NCBI GenBank assembly: GCA_013397935.1
Contig: VZRN01003168.1
Span: forward strand, 124,313 to 188,312
Direction: 5' to 3'
Origin: Dasyornis broadbenti
Taxonomy: Eukaryota > Chordata > Aves > Passeriformes > Dasyornithidae
DNA length: 64,000 bases
Shown: piece by piece, positions 25,401-38,600 of the stretch
How the letters are laid out: each line of letters starts with the position of its first letter
Numbering within the stretch: position 1 is the stretch's first letter
The notes under the pieces: model-generated
The model's database searches: none
What the model was told of the DNA's origin: nothing
The model's input: the letters and a program-made list of their open reading frames with translations, nothing else
Position numbers and translations under genes: made by a program

Positions 25401-28400
25401 CTGTTGGCTGTTCCTCAGGAGCAGTGGAGTTCAACCTGATGTCCAGTTCCCCAGCACAATGTGCAGGAGGACTTCCCTGCTTCCCACCATCTGCGCTCAC
25501 AGCACAAGCTACGGAAACCTGGCACTTGTATTTCCCGAGTGTGGTGCAGAAGTGGGACAAGGAGATCGTAGATAGTGGGTGGTGGAGCTCTGAAGGGATT
25601 GGTGTGCAGGTAGTTGGTACAGAGGTGGAGTTGATTTGTGCATGCAGCAAATGAAATGTCACCATGGCACTAATGCTTGGCTGTTGTGATGGTTCCCATG
25701 ATTGCACCCGGCTCTTTTATGGCTGGTCCACACCAGTAGCTGTCACCTGTTGTAGCCAGACCCCTTCTACTTTTGCTGTTATTGAACAGCACTCAGGAGA
25801 TAGAAGATAATCAGAACAAACTTCTCCAAAGTATATGAGCTTGCATAATGTGCTGCTGAATCTTGTGGGTTTTCAAAGCATGGTTTTCAAGATAAAACCA
25901 ATCCTTTCTGGTGTCAGATTTTTTCTTGAGACCTCGATATTGTTGACACACCCAAACAGTGTTGGTGGTCTCTGTCTCTTTGTCCCAGAATCTTTAATAA
26001 ATAAGTTAAATAAGATTTGTTTTAGTATTTACGCCCAGGAATCCCTTAGTTACTTCACAGGTAGATAATGTTTGTCTTCTTAAATATAGGCACTGCAGTT
26101 GTTGTGTTTTAATTCTTTGTTACCCTTTATGTGATGTTATTTTAAGTACTTGCTATTTGATTTGTGATTTAATGTGCGATTTTTTTCTCAAACTCTACTC
26201 TGATTATTCAGACTTCCTCTGAAATACGATTTCTCTCTCAAAGTATCTTCCCTGTGAGAGTATATCCAACATCCTCACCACAGGCAGAACATGCAATTTG
26301 TCCTAAGGCCATATTAATAATTGCATCACTGTCCACCCCAAAGCAGCCTCCTTCATCTTGTCTGAATTTTTTTACTGTGTTCAAATGTCTTTTATAAAAA
26401 TGGCTGAACTGAAGCAGCCTGTAGACAGTTTTCAATTTACCTAGATGTTCCCCCACCCCTGAAATGTAACTTTTTGTGCTGATTGCTCTTTTCTTTCACA
26501 GTTCTTAGGCTGTTTGCCTATTTTGAATATGGTTGTGAAGGTGGCATTTATTTGCTGGGTGTGGAGCTCTTTTCTACAGATTCTCACATGTTTTCTGCCA
26601 TTGCCAGATAGACTCAGTATCTCTGTCTGGAAGGAATTCTAGATATCTGCCATGTCTGAGAGTTCCTCTGTTCAGGTGGTTGCTCTTAAGTTTGTCCTTT
26701 CAAATTTGAAAACTTTATTTGCAGACCAGCTTTTGTCTTCTTCATTGAACTCAAGTCCTTGATCAACTCTGCTAATGGAGTATTGCACTGATCATTAAGT
26801 TGTGTCCATTCTGCTGGACTGCCAGCAGTGACCCTCACTGGACTTGGAGTTTGCACCCCAAGGAGTTCAGTTCTAGACGAGGAGGAGTGCAGGGTCTGGA
26901 AGGAGACTGGCACAACTGAAATGAAGCAGAGCAGCATGCTTTTTTGCACAGCTGGTTCTTCAAATGCATCTTGGTAGAGGGAAAAAATGTAGGATCTGCT
27001 GTAAAAACACCATCTTACTCTTCCAGCAGTGTCCTTGGACAGAATGCACTGAAGATGGTGGAGGGGGCAGTTAAAAGAAAAGAATCAGCTCATAGCTCCG
27101 GTCAGCCCAAAGAGAAAAAGAAGAAATCTGCACTGGATGAGATCATGGAGGTAATAATCATGCAGGATCTGTGTCTGTGTGCCCCTGTGCCTGTGACAAT
27201 GTCCATCAGGGCGACCCTTTGAAGTGACCTCAAACCTTCAGTTCATATGGAATTCTAATTTTCACATGTTACCAGGCAAAATAATTTCATTTCCCCATAA
27301 AATTGGTTTCTGTTGCCCCAGATGACTGAGGTGTTGGAAGTAAAAGAATACAGATTTTGCAAGAGAAGAAAATACCTAGAAACACTTGCCAAAAAACCCC
27401 ACAAATCGCCATCATTTTATCATGAGTTCCTGGATTCAGCAAATCAATTTTTATGAGGCAAGCACACACTGACTTACCCTTGTTTAGGGTTTTGGCATTT
27501 TTTTTGTTCCCCACATGACACGGGGCTGGACAATTGGTTCAGCTTTTCATAGGCATGGGCAAGCTGCAGTGGAAGGAGGAAGGAAATGGTGATCATTTGT
27601 TGTTGTTCTGTAGCTTGAAGAGGAGAAGAAAAGAACATCTCGAAGAGACTACTGGTTACAGCCTGTAAGTGTGTTAAAAATTATTATTATTATACCAAAT
27701 ACAGGCAATTCTGCATTTACAAAACCACCATAGATTTGTGTAAAGATCCAAACAAAAGCAGATTCCAAACTAAATTCACTCTTCCCTTTTCTGCTCTTGA
27801 CCCATTGTGGACTGTCACATTAGATCGTGAATTCAAGTGTAACTTTTATTCGTATTTGTAAAACAAACCCAGAAAAGTCGAGAGATGCTACTTTGAGCCA
27901 ATAATTTGACAATAAACACAAGTTTCTGAAAGCCACATGTTTGCTATTGTTGCTTCCCGCACTGTGCTGAATTATTAATTTAGATTGCAGAGTCATTTGT
28001 ATATTTTGGCATTTATTTTTTTTTCCTCTCCTTTCAAATTTCCCAGGAAATCATTGTAAAAATTGTAACAAAAAAGCTTGGAGAGAAGTATCACAAGAAG
28101 AAGGCAGTCGTTAAGGTAAGGTGGGCTGTTGGGAGTGTGTGGCATTGGTTTGGCTTTTCTGGTATCGTGACTTCTGAAGATTTGGTTCATTGTTCAGGTT
28201 GTTCAGCCTTAAGTCAACACTGTTGGGGGCTGAAATGTCCCGTACCGGTACTGGGACTTGTTCTGGGCAGGGAGTGAACCTTTGAATTGGTTTAATGTCA
28301 TGTATTCAGTGGTTCTTTCTTAAGCATGGTTTTTGGCCATGGAATTTGTCTCTATTAACACATCCATCATGAAGAATAGTCCCTGTGTCCATGGGATGTG

Positions 28401-30055
28401 ACCCAGAGCAGCGCAGTTGGATTTTAATTCGAGCGTAGTTGTTTCTGCACTGATATTTAAACTGCAGGATCTCATTTGCACACAAAATTTCTGGGCTGCA
28501 GCCCTTGCGTTTTTGCTGGTTTTGAAAATGTAGAATTGCAGTCACAAAGCCAAAGTCTGTTAACTTTGAAAGGTAAATTTAGAGAAGAATGTTTGATTTT
28601 TCTGATTGGCCTCTGCCTTCCACAACAGGAAGTGATTGACAAATACACAGCAGTCGTGAAGGTGATTGACTCTGGGGACAAACTGAAGCTTGATCAGACG
28701 CATCTAGAAACTGTAATACCAGCACCAGGTACAGCTGTTTTCTTCTGTTTTCAAGTTAACTGCCACTGCAAAGCTTATATTTCAGTTCTTGTAAACTATA
28801 ATTCATCCCCTTGAAAGTACCATAACCTCTCCTGAGAAAACAGGCTGAGAGAGTTGGGGTTGTTCAGCCTGGAAAAGGGCTGAACTGTGAAGACAGAGCA
28901 CCTTCAAATACTTAAAGGGTGTTCGTAAAAAAGATGGGGACAAACTTTTTAGCAGAAGTTTAGAACCCTGTTTAACTCTTTTCCTATTTTTATTTCAGGC
29001 AAGAAAGTGATGGTATTAAATGGTGGGTACAGGGGAAATGAAGGCGTCTTGGAATCCATCAATGAAAAGAAGTTCTCAGTGACAATAACCATTGACTCTG
29101 TAAGTATCAAGCACTGCAAGCTCTTGTTTGCAGAGAACTTTCCATCTGTACATGGAGAGCTTTCACAAAGAACCACGTTATCCTTAATCCTGTCTTACAG
29201 GTGGGATTTATGGTATGCAGAGTTCTGTGGACATCCCCCATCTATTCCCAGCCAGTAGGAAAACAGTTGCACATTCCCCATTGCTGACTAATTCTCTGCT
29301 GTTTGTCTTCAGAAAGATGCCAGGGTGCTGAATTTAACAAGTTTTAAACTTGAAAGAGACTTGGAAAATATTTTGTGTGTTTACTTTGAACATGGTTTTT
29401 GTTGTACTGTCTTGTGGGAAAGTAAAAAATGTAAAATATGCAAGGATGTGAATTTTATCCTGCCTTTTCCAGACTGAAGGTGGGACTTTATGTGCTTATT
29501 TTCTTGTCTTGTTTATGGTTAACAATTATGGTTAACAACCAATCCATGCCATAATGTCTCTGTGGCTATTTCTTTGTTCTCTGCAAAACCAATCTTTAAA
29601 GTTATTGATGAAGCAGAGAGGAGATTGGCTCCAAGTCAAACTTCTTAAACACAGCTTGTAAGAGGGAGACCCTGTAAGATCCCATTCAAAGAAGGGCTGC
29701 GGAAACTCAGCCCAGATTGGATTCTGGAGAATTCGGGAAGAGACTGTGCAGATGCTCTGATGACAGGAGGAGCTTTGGCACTAAAAGCATCCTGAAAGTG
29801 AAAGGATTTCTGAGACAGTGTTGAGGCGCTGTCATATTCTCTGGTCAGGTTGAAAATAATGAAACAGGGAACATTGCGTCATGAGCAAATCCTACTATAG
29901 CTCTCCTACTTTAAATTCAAGAATTATTGAGAATTCAAGAAACAATCAATTTTATATTGTGATCTTATTTCTGCTACTCTGTCACTCTCCAGGGACCCTT
30001 GAAAGGACGCAGAGTTGAAGATATCCAGTATGAAGATGTTTCCAAACTCGCCTGA
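19177..30055 (+). CDS. KIN: KIN (KIN17) DNA/RNA-binding protein
   Basis: KIN17 is a nuclear zinc-finger protein linked to DNA replication, repair and pre-mRNA processing. Exons are 19177-19290, 20593-20687, 21530-21573, 21703-21825, 22748-22929, 23870-23918, 24252-24309, 27027-27150, 27614-27664, 28047-28115, 28629-28728, 28999-29099 and 29993-30055; they join in frame to 390 aa (human 393). A C2H2 finger uses Cys28, Cys31, His44 and His50. The winged-helix-like domain follows (RVHNNIVYNEYISHREHIHM, KWLGREGLCKVDETPKGWYI). Next come a charged helical part, a basic nuclear signal (PKEKKKKSALDEIME) and a C-terminal tandem SH3-like region with a KOW motif (VMVLNGGYRGNEGVLESINE), ending EDVSKLA. 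The gene reads from the promoter shared with ATP5F1C. No frameshift or missing exon was seen. Confidence 0.97.
19455..19790 (-). mobile_element. CR1 LINE 3' fragment in KIN intron 1
   Basis: The copy opens with ATGGAATCACAGAATGGTTT and runs back through reverse-complement CR1 (CAGGTTGTTCCAAGCTCCAT, TTGTGCCAGGGCCTGACTAC). It starts about 165 bp after KIN exon 1, at the edge of the CpG island. Confidence 0.92.
19791..29992 (+). other. KIN introns
   Basis: Apart from the CR1 copies listed separately I see nothing assignable in the KIN introns. A 17-base phrase (GAAATGCAGAGTATT core) is tandemly doubled at about 24053-24085 in intron 6-7. The 2.7-kb intron before exon 8 (24310-27026) contains only short chance frames. 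Confidence 0.65.
28825..28960 (+). mobile_element. CR1 LINE fragment in a KIN intron
   Basis: The stretch carries TTGGGGTTGTTCAGCCTGGA and AGATGGGGACAAACTTTTTA, internal CR1 phrases in sense orientation, just before KIN exon 12. Confidence 0.8.
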
Positions 30056-30920
30056 GTTGCTAATCATGGATCAGAGAAGATTTTGGTTCCCAAAGCCTTC
30101 CTTCTGACATCTTTCAGGCAGACACAAGACTCTACCATGTCAGGGTTTTAATTGTGTGTGTATGTATTTATAATGTATATAGACATTAACAACAAACTTG
30201 ATTTATTTAAAGATAGCTATTGATTTGTTACATAAAATGTTTATGGGAATACTACCAGTGGAAATTTTTCATCTGAATTTATATAAAAGTTATAATATTT
30301 GCTTCAGTTTCCTTTTGTAAAATGTAGCAGAGAGCTGCAAACTGTAGTGTGTGGGCACTGAAGAGAATTACCTACAGGCAGGCACTGTGTGTTGGAGCCA
30401 GTGGAGTTTAAACAACACACTTCTCAATCCACAGCCAAAATGGAGTTCTGGCTGCAGGAACAAAAGAAGGGATTAAGAAAACAGCAGGAAGGTACCAGTG
30501 CTTCAAGGGATGATTTCCTGCATGCTGTAAGAATGGTCTGGTTTATTAAGTGCTGTCACCAATTTATTTTTGATCAGCACATCAGTGGTAGTAGAATGCA
30601 AGTCATCGCTCCTCCAGGAGATTTGTCAGGGCTCCTTATAATACTGATATGCAGTTTATCCTCATATGGACTCCATGGATGTTAATTGTGGAGTGTTTTG
30701 GGATGCCAGCTAAAGCATGTGCAAATATGAATTGGGGGTTGCTCTTCTGGTTTTCCAAAGCCTTTTCCTTTCTTCCATTGTTGCTCTGCTACATGAGTAA
30801 CATTACTCATGCTAAATGATATAGCATTACTTGTTTTATTTTTTTAAAGTGTCACATTTTGTATAATGTTTAATTTCTAAGGCACTTCAGGAATAAATAG
30901 AAACTTTTCTTAGGCTGGTG
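30056..30920 (+). other. KIN: KIN 3' UTR with poly(A) signal
   Basis: After the TGA at 30053-30055 there is A/T-rich, non-coding DNA, with the first clear poly(A) signal AATAAA at 30892-30897. Cleavage is expected at about 30910-30920. Earlier weak variants cannot be excluded. Confidence 0.65.
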
Positions 30921-32440
30921 TATTTCTTACCAACCGTTCTAACACCTGAGGCAGCTGTTGATTTAAATCCAAAGAGCACAGTGAAGTGCTGGGTTGGTGA
31001 ACCACATTATTTGGTAAAAAAAACACACAGGTTATCCTGGGCAAAATAAAACCCATCACCAGAAGTTTGAGTGTCTCTGGAGCCTTTTCCCTTTTCTTGC
31101 CTTGGAAGGTCTTAATTTATGGTCTCCAGGGGAAACCTGCACAAAACTGGAAGTCTGCAGAGAATTAATGAAACAGCTGCTGTCAGAAGTAACCTGAAAC
31201 TACTTCACACAGGACATCAGGTATCTTTTCAGGGTTCCCAAGCATAAAGAGTGGAGAGTTATGAGAACTGGGGGCAGAAAACACTTGTCTGTAAATTCTG
31301 TGCGACCTAGGCTGTATAACAGCTAGGCTGTATAACGGCTGTATAACCCTTTCTCAGAGAACAGGTACTGAGGGAAAGGAGGTTTGTAGGAGGGTAATGA
31401 GGACAAATTACAGAACAGAACAACTTCTGTACCACTGAAAATAATTACACTTGACAAATTAGAGTTAATATAGTAGACAAGTTGCAAGTTGTGTTGAGAA
31501 GACCAGAGAATGGTAACTCACTGCTTGATCGAACTGGGGAAGTGGCTGCTGCAGGATGTTGAGGAAGCCAGAGCCGATGGGTGAATTCAAAGAAGCCATA
31601 AATGGTTTGAAGGAGGTCACTGACACTTCAGGGAGTAACTATGAAGAGACATTTCAAAACCATATTGATTCTCTCACTCCTGACACAGCTCCAGGAAAGA
31701 TCTGTACCAGCTTTTAGTGCATAAGTGAAGGAAACCAAAGTTCAGAAGGGCAAGGAGACAATACTTGAATCCCTTTCCTAGATTAGGGCTGCTAGAAAGG
31801 ATATGGCCAATGTTTTTTCTGGGGTTGTCAGAGTAGTTTTAAATCCCACTTTTAGTATATTTGTTTCACTACTGATCTCATTCATTGCTTAATGCTCCTG
31901 GAAAGTAGGAGATCTTTTGGGAGCTAAAGCCCTCTGGAAGGGAAACTTAGTACTGATGATTATTTCTATACAGTGTGAATGTTTCCTTATTTCCTGGATT
32001 TGTATCTGCATGAAGTCCATTCTGATGATGAAATTTTCACAAAAATTAGGCTGGAGCCTGTCTGAGACATCTAATTAATTTCCTGGCCATACGGTAACAT
32101 CAGTTACTTCAATGACCCTCCTCACCACTGGTTAATCCATTTTTAAATACTGGAGATTGCTCCTGATACTCATTCGAGACCCATGTTCCTTTTCTGTTAA
32201 ATTTCCTTTGCTTAATGCACGTCATTCTTTTTGCCCAGTCCAACATTGTATGAACTTACATTTTCCCAGCAGTCTGAAAACACAAAGGTGTAAATATTAA
32301 ATACATATTAAACCTGGTTCTGTGTGTTACCCACACTGCTGGAGGCACAACACTGTTACACCTCTATGGTGAAATGGATATTAGAAAACAGTTGGAATTT
32401 TTAATGGCGTTTACAGCCCATTAAATCAGACACGACAAGA
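30921..32440. other. KIN-ITIH2 convergent intergenic spacer
   Basis: The two genes end tail to tail here. The spacer has no recognisable gene. It contains a short tandem repeat at 31308-31348, where GGCTGTATAAC occurs three times. Confidence 0.6.
31308..31348. repeat. Short tandem repeat (GGCTGTATAAC x3)
   Basis: Three copies of GGCTGTATAAC occur in about 40 bases, the first two separated by AGCTA and the last two directly joined. It is a small local duplication without known function. Confidence 0.8.
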
Positions 32441-32449
32441 GCAAGACAC

Positions 32450-32659
32450 CTCCTCCAACCCAACATGTCACTTTATTACAGATTTCATTTCCTAGCAGAA
32501 AAGAGAGTTACATGGCTTTGAAACACTGGTAAAACAAAGCAGACGGTGGCGGGGTTGCCTCCAGTCGACCTTGGTGTAACAGGCTGACAGCTGCTGCTCA
32601 GAGGAGTTGGTTGGGCGTGAAGGAGCAGATAGGAATTTTTTTGTACTAAACTGGAGCAT
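32450..32659 (-). other. ITIH2: ITIH2 3' UTR with poly(A) signal
   Basis: Downstream of the ITIH2 stop codon (32662-32660) the minus strand reads AATAAAG, with AATAAA at 32477-32472. This is the expected end of the mRNA, near 32450. The UTR is short, about 200 bases. Confidence 0.75.
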
Positions 32660-35600
32660 TCAAGGTTTCTTCATGAAGCTGTAGAGGTGGGGGACAAGGT
32701 AATCCCTGTAGTGGCCGTCTATGAAGCCTTTGCCGCTGTTGTGCACAAACCAGCACAGCACATCAGTCCCCAGCACACGGTCTGTCCTGTAGTCCTTCTG
32801 CACACCCCTGCAGGGAGAGGACACCCAAAAGGGGGAGTCACAGCATGGCAAGGAGACAAGGAGACACTGATCATCCTGATAAATATTGGTCCTGCTCTGC
32901 CAAAGCGGGGAGGTGTGTCTTCTGCCAGCAGGAAGTGGAAATAACCATGAAACACAATTTATTTTACAATTCTCTGACCTCATGGACCTTTTTGTGGAGC
33001 TTCCAGGCGCCTTTCAAACCATTCCAAAGTCAGGTGCTGGGCAGCTCTAAAGACAGAACTGATTTAGAAAGAGCAGTAAAGCACATGATTCCTACCTGGT
33101 AACAGTGAACTTGTTGCCCTTCACTTCCATGGTGGCTTGTGGTCTCTCTGGAGCTTGCCCAGGTGTTTGGTGGTGGATGGACACTTCTGGTTCAGATGCA
33201 AACTGACCTGATCAAGGAGAGGTTTAAAGCTCTTTGTGTGGCCTGACCTTTGAAGCTCCATCTCAGCTTCTGCCAGGCACTTTTGGAAAATCAAACTAGC
33301 TCCAGCAGGTAAACCAATCCTGCATGGATCGCAGGGCACTCTGTCTCTCACTAATTGGGAAAACAACCTCTGCCCCTCAAAAGGAGCCCTGAGTGGATCC
33401 AGGACTCAGGGGTTTGATTTTCCCTATGAACTGAGCCCTTGCTTTTGTTTTATACCACTGCCAAAAAGGGCTGTCATTCAGGGAAGAGCTGCATTACAGA
33501 TGTTTGCACAGAAATCTTCTCAGGAAAGTTTGAGGGGTTTGTTTCAGTCTTTTTATTTTCAACCTGCAGCAGTTTAGCCAGGCAGGGAAAGCCTTGTCTC
33601 AGTGTCATCAAGTCTAGTCAGGTCTGTTTTCAAAAAACCCTTCCCAGCTGGAACAGGGAATAATCTCCTGGTCCCTGTTGTTCCACATGGTCTTTGGGGC
33701 TTCCAGGACATTACAGGACATTCCCCTTTTTTTTTTTTTTTTAATAATTTCCACATCTTTTCCTTCAGGACACAGACACCAACAAATTAACAGCATGAAG
33801 ATGTGCCAGTAGAGGTTTAGGCTGTGTATCAGGAAAAAGTTCTTTGTCCAGGGGGTGGTTGAACACTGGAACAGGCTCCCCAGGGAAGTAGTCACAGCAC
33901 CAAACTGGAGTTAAGGAGCATTTGGAAAATGCTCTCAGGCACATGGTAGGATTCCTGGGAGTGCCCTGTGAAGGAGCTGGACTAATTGTGGGTGCCTTCC
34001 AACTCAGGATAGTGTCTAAGTCTATCCTATAAAATTCACTCAAATTCACTCAAAGATCTATCAAAACCCCTTCCTAGTGCCCCATCATTCCCACTGCCCA
34101 GCCCCCAGCCCTTACCTATCAGCCCATGGGCTGCAGGAGAGAACTGGTTTTCAGGGGGAATGTAGATTCCCAGGAAGTCAACATTCACTGGGTGTTTCTT
34201 CCACACGCGGTGCAGCAAAACCATGAAGGACATCTCCTCCCCCACGGTGACGGTAACGTTACTTTCTCTCTTCACAGATATGAGGAGCCTGGCAGATAGA
34301 AACCAAAGGGCAGGGTCAATTCACCTGCCCACACAAAAGCTCTCAGCCCCTTGAGATGTTCTCGAGTATCTAGAACAATCCCACAGGGATGACAGATATG
34401 TCAGAGGATCCACTAAAAACCCTGAGCGTTGGGAGTGGTACGCAGAGTTCTGGCAGTACAGTGCCTAACAGACATTTCACCTCCATGTTGAGGCAACCGA
34501 ATTTCCCCTACAAATTTAAGCTCTTTCTACAGTGAATGGAGATTTTGGATGTGGTCCTGTTGCCTAAAGCATGCCGTAGGGTGTCCAGCATGGCTGATAG
34601 GTGTTAATCTGCAGGGGAAGGTCTCCTGGATGTTGTGAGTCATGTCATGTCAGGAACCCTGAGGGTATCTCAAACAGCATCAGGTGTGAGCAGGTAAAAA
34701 ATGCTGATAACTCACTGTTTCCGAATGATGTAGCCCGTGTCAGCCCAGGTCAGGGTGATGGCGTACGAGCCATCTTTCAGCGTTATCGTTTCTGTGGTGA
34801 TCTCCACTTTCAGGCCTTTGTTTTTGAAATAAAACCCAATTTTGCCAAAGTATGTGTTGAGTTTCTTATTCTCTACTTTCTTGGCCCCAACAAGCTGCCC
34901 GTTGACCACAACTCCTGTGAAGAGCAGAGAAGGAAACATTGCCTCAATCTTGGAACACTGCCTAGAGACTTGGAGTTCTGATCTCTACAGGAAGCACCAC
35001 AGGATCAACAGAGACAGGAACCCCTCTGATCCCGTTTTTCTCAGTTTTTCAGCCAAGATAAGAGAAAAATTTATTAAATCGCCTCCTGATGCTGCTGTTC
35101 AACCCCTTAGCATAATCTGGTGGGAATTGTTGTTAGGTCTTGCTGGGAGTAGGAGCAAAAACCCTTCAGTCTCTTGCTGTCTGTGAAAAGCATAAAGTGA
35201 ATGGGCAGTGGAGGACTGGTACCAAAATCCAGCCCAATTACACCTGCCTCTAAATGCTCATCATTTTTCACACAGGACAAGAGGAAATGGCCTCAAGTTG
35301 TGCCAGTGGAAGTTTAGATTGGCTATTAGGGAAAATTTCTTCACTGAAAGGGTAGTCATTGGAATAGGCTGCCCAGGGAAATGGTGGAGTCACCATCTCT
35401 GAAAACGTTCCCAAAAAGTGTGGACGTGGCACTTGGGGACATGGTTTTGTGGTGGGATTGGAAGTGCAGGGTTAGAAGTCGGACTTGATAATCTTTATGG
35501 TCTTTGCCAATCTCAACTGTTCTGTTATTCCATGATCTTGGCTCCTTTCCCAGTGTTTGTCCATCCTCACAGTGAAAGGGTTTTCCCAGTAGCTCACTCC

Positions 35601-38600
35601 TACTCTGAGTTTCACCTGTTGCACCTCGTTTCTGTAGCCTCTTGTCCCTCAGCTGTGCACCTCGGAGATGTGCGAGGCTCTGTCTTCACATTCTGATGAG
35701 GTGGTTGAGAACAGCAACAAGATCCACCATGGATGCACCACTTTTCTTAAGCTTGACCAAACCTAACTGTCTCAGCCTCTCTCTCTATGCCCTCTGCTCC
35801 AGCCCCTTAATCATCTTGGTGGCCATCACTGAATTTGATCCAGTTTGTGAAGATCTCTCTTGTACTGGCAAAGCCCAAACTGGACATGATACTCGGGATG
35901 TGGAGGGAAATAACCACTTCCCTCAGCCTGCCAGCACACAGTCTCACCTGCAGGCAATTCCCCTGCTCCCCCTGAACACCTTTCAGATCCACGAGAAGAA
36001 ATTTGTGCTGCAAAATGAACCATGTTTTACTCCCTTACCAGTGCCAGGATCAGAAACCAAGCTGAGGATCTTCCCGGGCTCTGAGTTGATATTGAAGCAG
36101 ATGTTCCTTTGGCACTTGGGCAGGTGTATGATGAAATGTGGGTCATTGTCCACTGAAACACAGAAAACAAGTAAGTATGAGAAGCAGGTCAGCACCTGCC
36201 CTAGAGGGGATGGACACAAAGGCCTTTCAAGACGATTTTGAAGCACTTTTTGGGACTCTTCAGAGTAGAAAGAGGGCCCTTTCCACCCTAAAGTAGCTAA
36301 GAAAGTTCTAAGATGCTCCTCACAAAAGCCCCTCAGACACTTCCTCCTCACACAATTCCCTAGTTTAAGGGAAGGATGTGACATTCCTGGCTTGAGGAGA
36401 GCTGCAAAATGCAGTGAATGTTACTGGTGCCAGCTAAAGACACACCCTGCCTACTAATCCCACCGAGGAATACAATCCAGGACTTGTCCTCACCCTGGTA
36501 TGGTATGGTTAACACCCTGATGGGATTGGCCCCCTCTGAAAGTCGTATGTTCTTTAAAGTTTGCCTCAAATGAGACAAACACCTGCACCCATCACTAAAG
36601 ACAGCTTCTTCCAGGCTTATCTTGCATTGCAAAGATCTGCCCAGCTCCTGCTGGGTTTGTGGTGGTTGGCATTTCCCTGTGCAGAGGAGTTTGAGAGCTC
36701 TTTGTGTGATCACTACATAAATACACACATTGCACACAGAGTTATTGTAGTCACACCGTGTTTACGGGCAGTGGTTCTCGCAGCTGGCTTGCTTGAATAG
36801 GCACTAAACTGTGGCAAAGGCCCAAGAATTAAGAGGATCCATCAGTCACCAGTGCACTCAGAGATTTTTATCTACCACACAACATTCATCTGCTATTTAC
36901 GACAGCAGTAACTCTACAATAGCTTTCATCTGTCGTTTACAATGGTGGTAACTTTGCTACTGCGGAGAATCTGAAGCTAAGTTCAGCAAACAGTCCAGCC
37001 TCAGGGAAGCACACAGCAGCTCATGGGGTCCTAACAGACCTTTAGATCCTAATACAATCGAAAATAGTTTCATCCTTGTAGCTTACAGCATATATTTACA
37101 GATTCATCTATCCAAAACCAAAATTACTCCATCATTTGTAAAGAAAAAGCTTGGGTTGGAAGGGACCTTAAAGACCGTCTTGTTCCAAGCCCCTTGCCAG
37201 GGGCAGGGACACCTTTCACTAGACCGGGTTGCTCAAATGCCCATCCAGCCTGGTCTGGAACATTTCTAGGGATGGTGGTGAGTCATTGGGTGATTAGTTT
37301 TGATGTGTCTGGTGTTATTTCGCAGAGAAATGCTGTAGGTTTTACCTCTGTTGATGCTCAGAGAGGACACAGGTGGACTCCTTTGCTCAGGCATGAAGCT
37401 GACTGGCACAGCTGTGACATTGGCCCAGGCTGGGATCCCTTTGTTGTTATTGGGTGCATTTGGAGTTAATCCCAGAGTACCTGTTAGATGACAGTCACAA
37501 TTAGGGTTCTGTGAGTGCTGACACATTTAATAGTGTAATTTTTAGAGCACTGCAGTAGATCAAAGCCTGATGTTGTTATACCAATGTAAAGCAGATGCGA
37601 AACCATTTACAACAGATTTGTGTGATGAAGCAAGTATGGATTTGTTCCATATCTTCAGCAGTGGAATATGACTTACCAGGGTAGATAGCTGACCATAAAT
37701 TATTGGTGAAAAAATGGAGCCTGGTTTTATCTCTTATTCATGAGAGCAGCCCTCACTTTAGCAAAGCCTCCAAGGTAAGTACTGAAGTGTTTTGCCAAGT
37801 AAAAGGCTAAATTTTAAAAATCCAGCATATGGTAAAAGTTTGCTGACTTGGGTCCTGAGTTTGAGGTGCCTGAGAAAAGGTAGGACTCTTCCTACCTGCG
37901 CTGGGATGACCCACTTGAATAAAGGTTGCAAAGAAATGCAAGCATTTAATATAGAAACTGTGATCATGTTCCTTTGTACTTGAGCTGTCTGCCTTTGCCA
38001 TGGTGGAGAAAGGGGAAAGTAACTGGTCCTGTCTCTCCCACTTAGTTCATAAAGCAACATGATCTTATTCCATGAAAATCAGTTTGTTTAAATATGCTGG
38101 GCTGATATTCACATCTGCTGACCCTGCTCTGAAGAGGAGCAAGGGGAAACAGGAGCTGAGGGACAACAGCAGGACAGAAGATTGCACAGGTCAAATCTCT
38201 GATAGCATCTTCTTCCTTGTGCTCTTAATTCAGACCAGATGCTGTTTTCACACAAGATGAGAGACACAGTAATGGGCAGAGTGAGACCCTGACCTGGGCA
38301 GCAGCCCTTCCTGGGGTCTTTGGGCTGGTCTGCCAGCATTATCTCATCTTTTTCAGCATTCTCTATCAGCATGGCTGTGAAGGGGGTGACGATGTGATGG
38401 TCCAGAGACATCTGCAGGATGGATTTGGTGATGTTCCTCTTCAAAGCTGCAGTGGGGGCTGCATTTCTGGATGGGAACAGAAGCAGAAGGCACAGTTAGC
38501 AGCTCTACAGGGTAGCTGCCATGGCAATTCCACCACGGAGTGGTCACAGAGCCAAGTGGTCTGGCAAGAAGGAAAGGCTGAGGGGATAAATCCTGACCTG

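Noticed and set aside
35265..35915. Two CR1 pieces in opposite orientation as a long hairpin
   Set aside because: They cover mostly different parts of CR1, so little pairing is expected.
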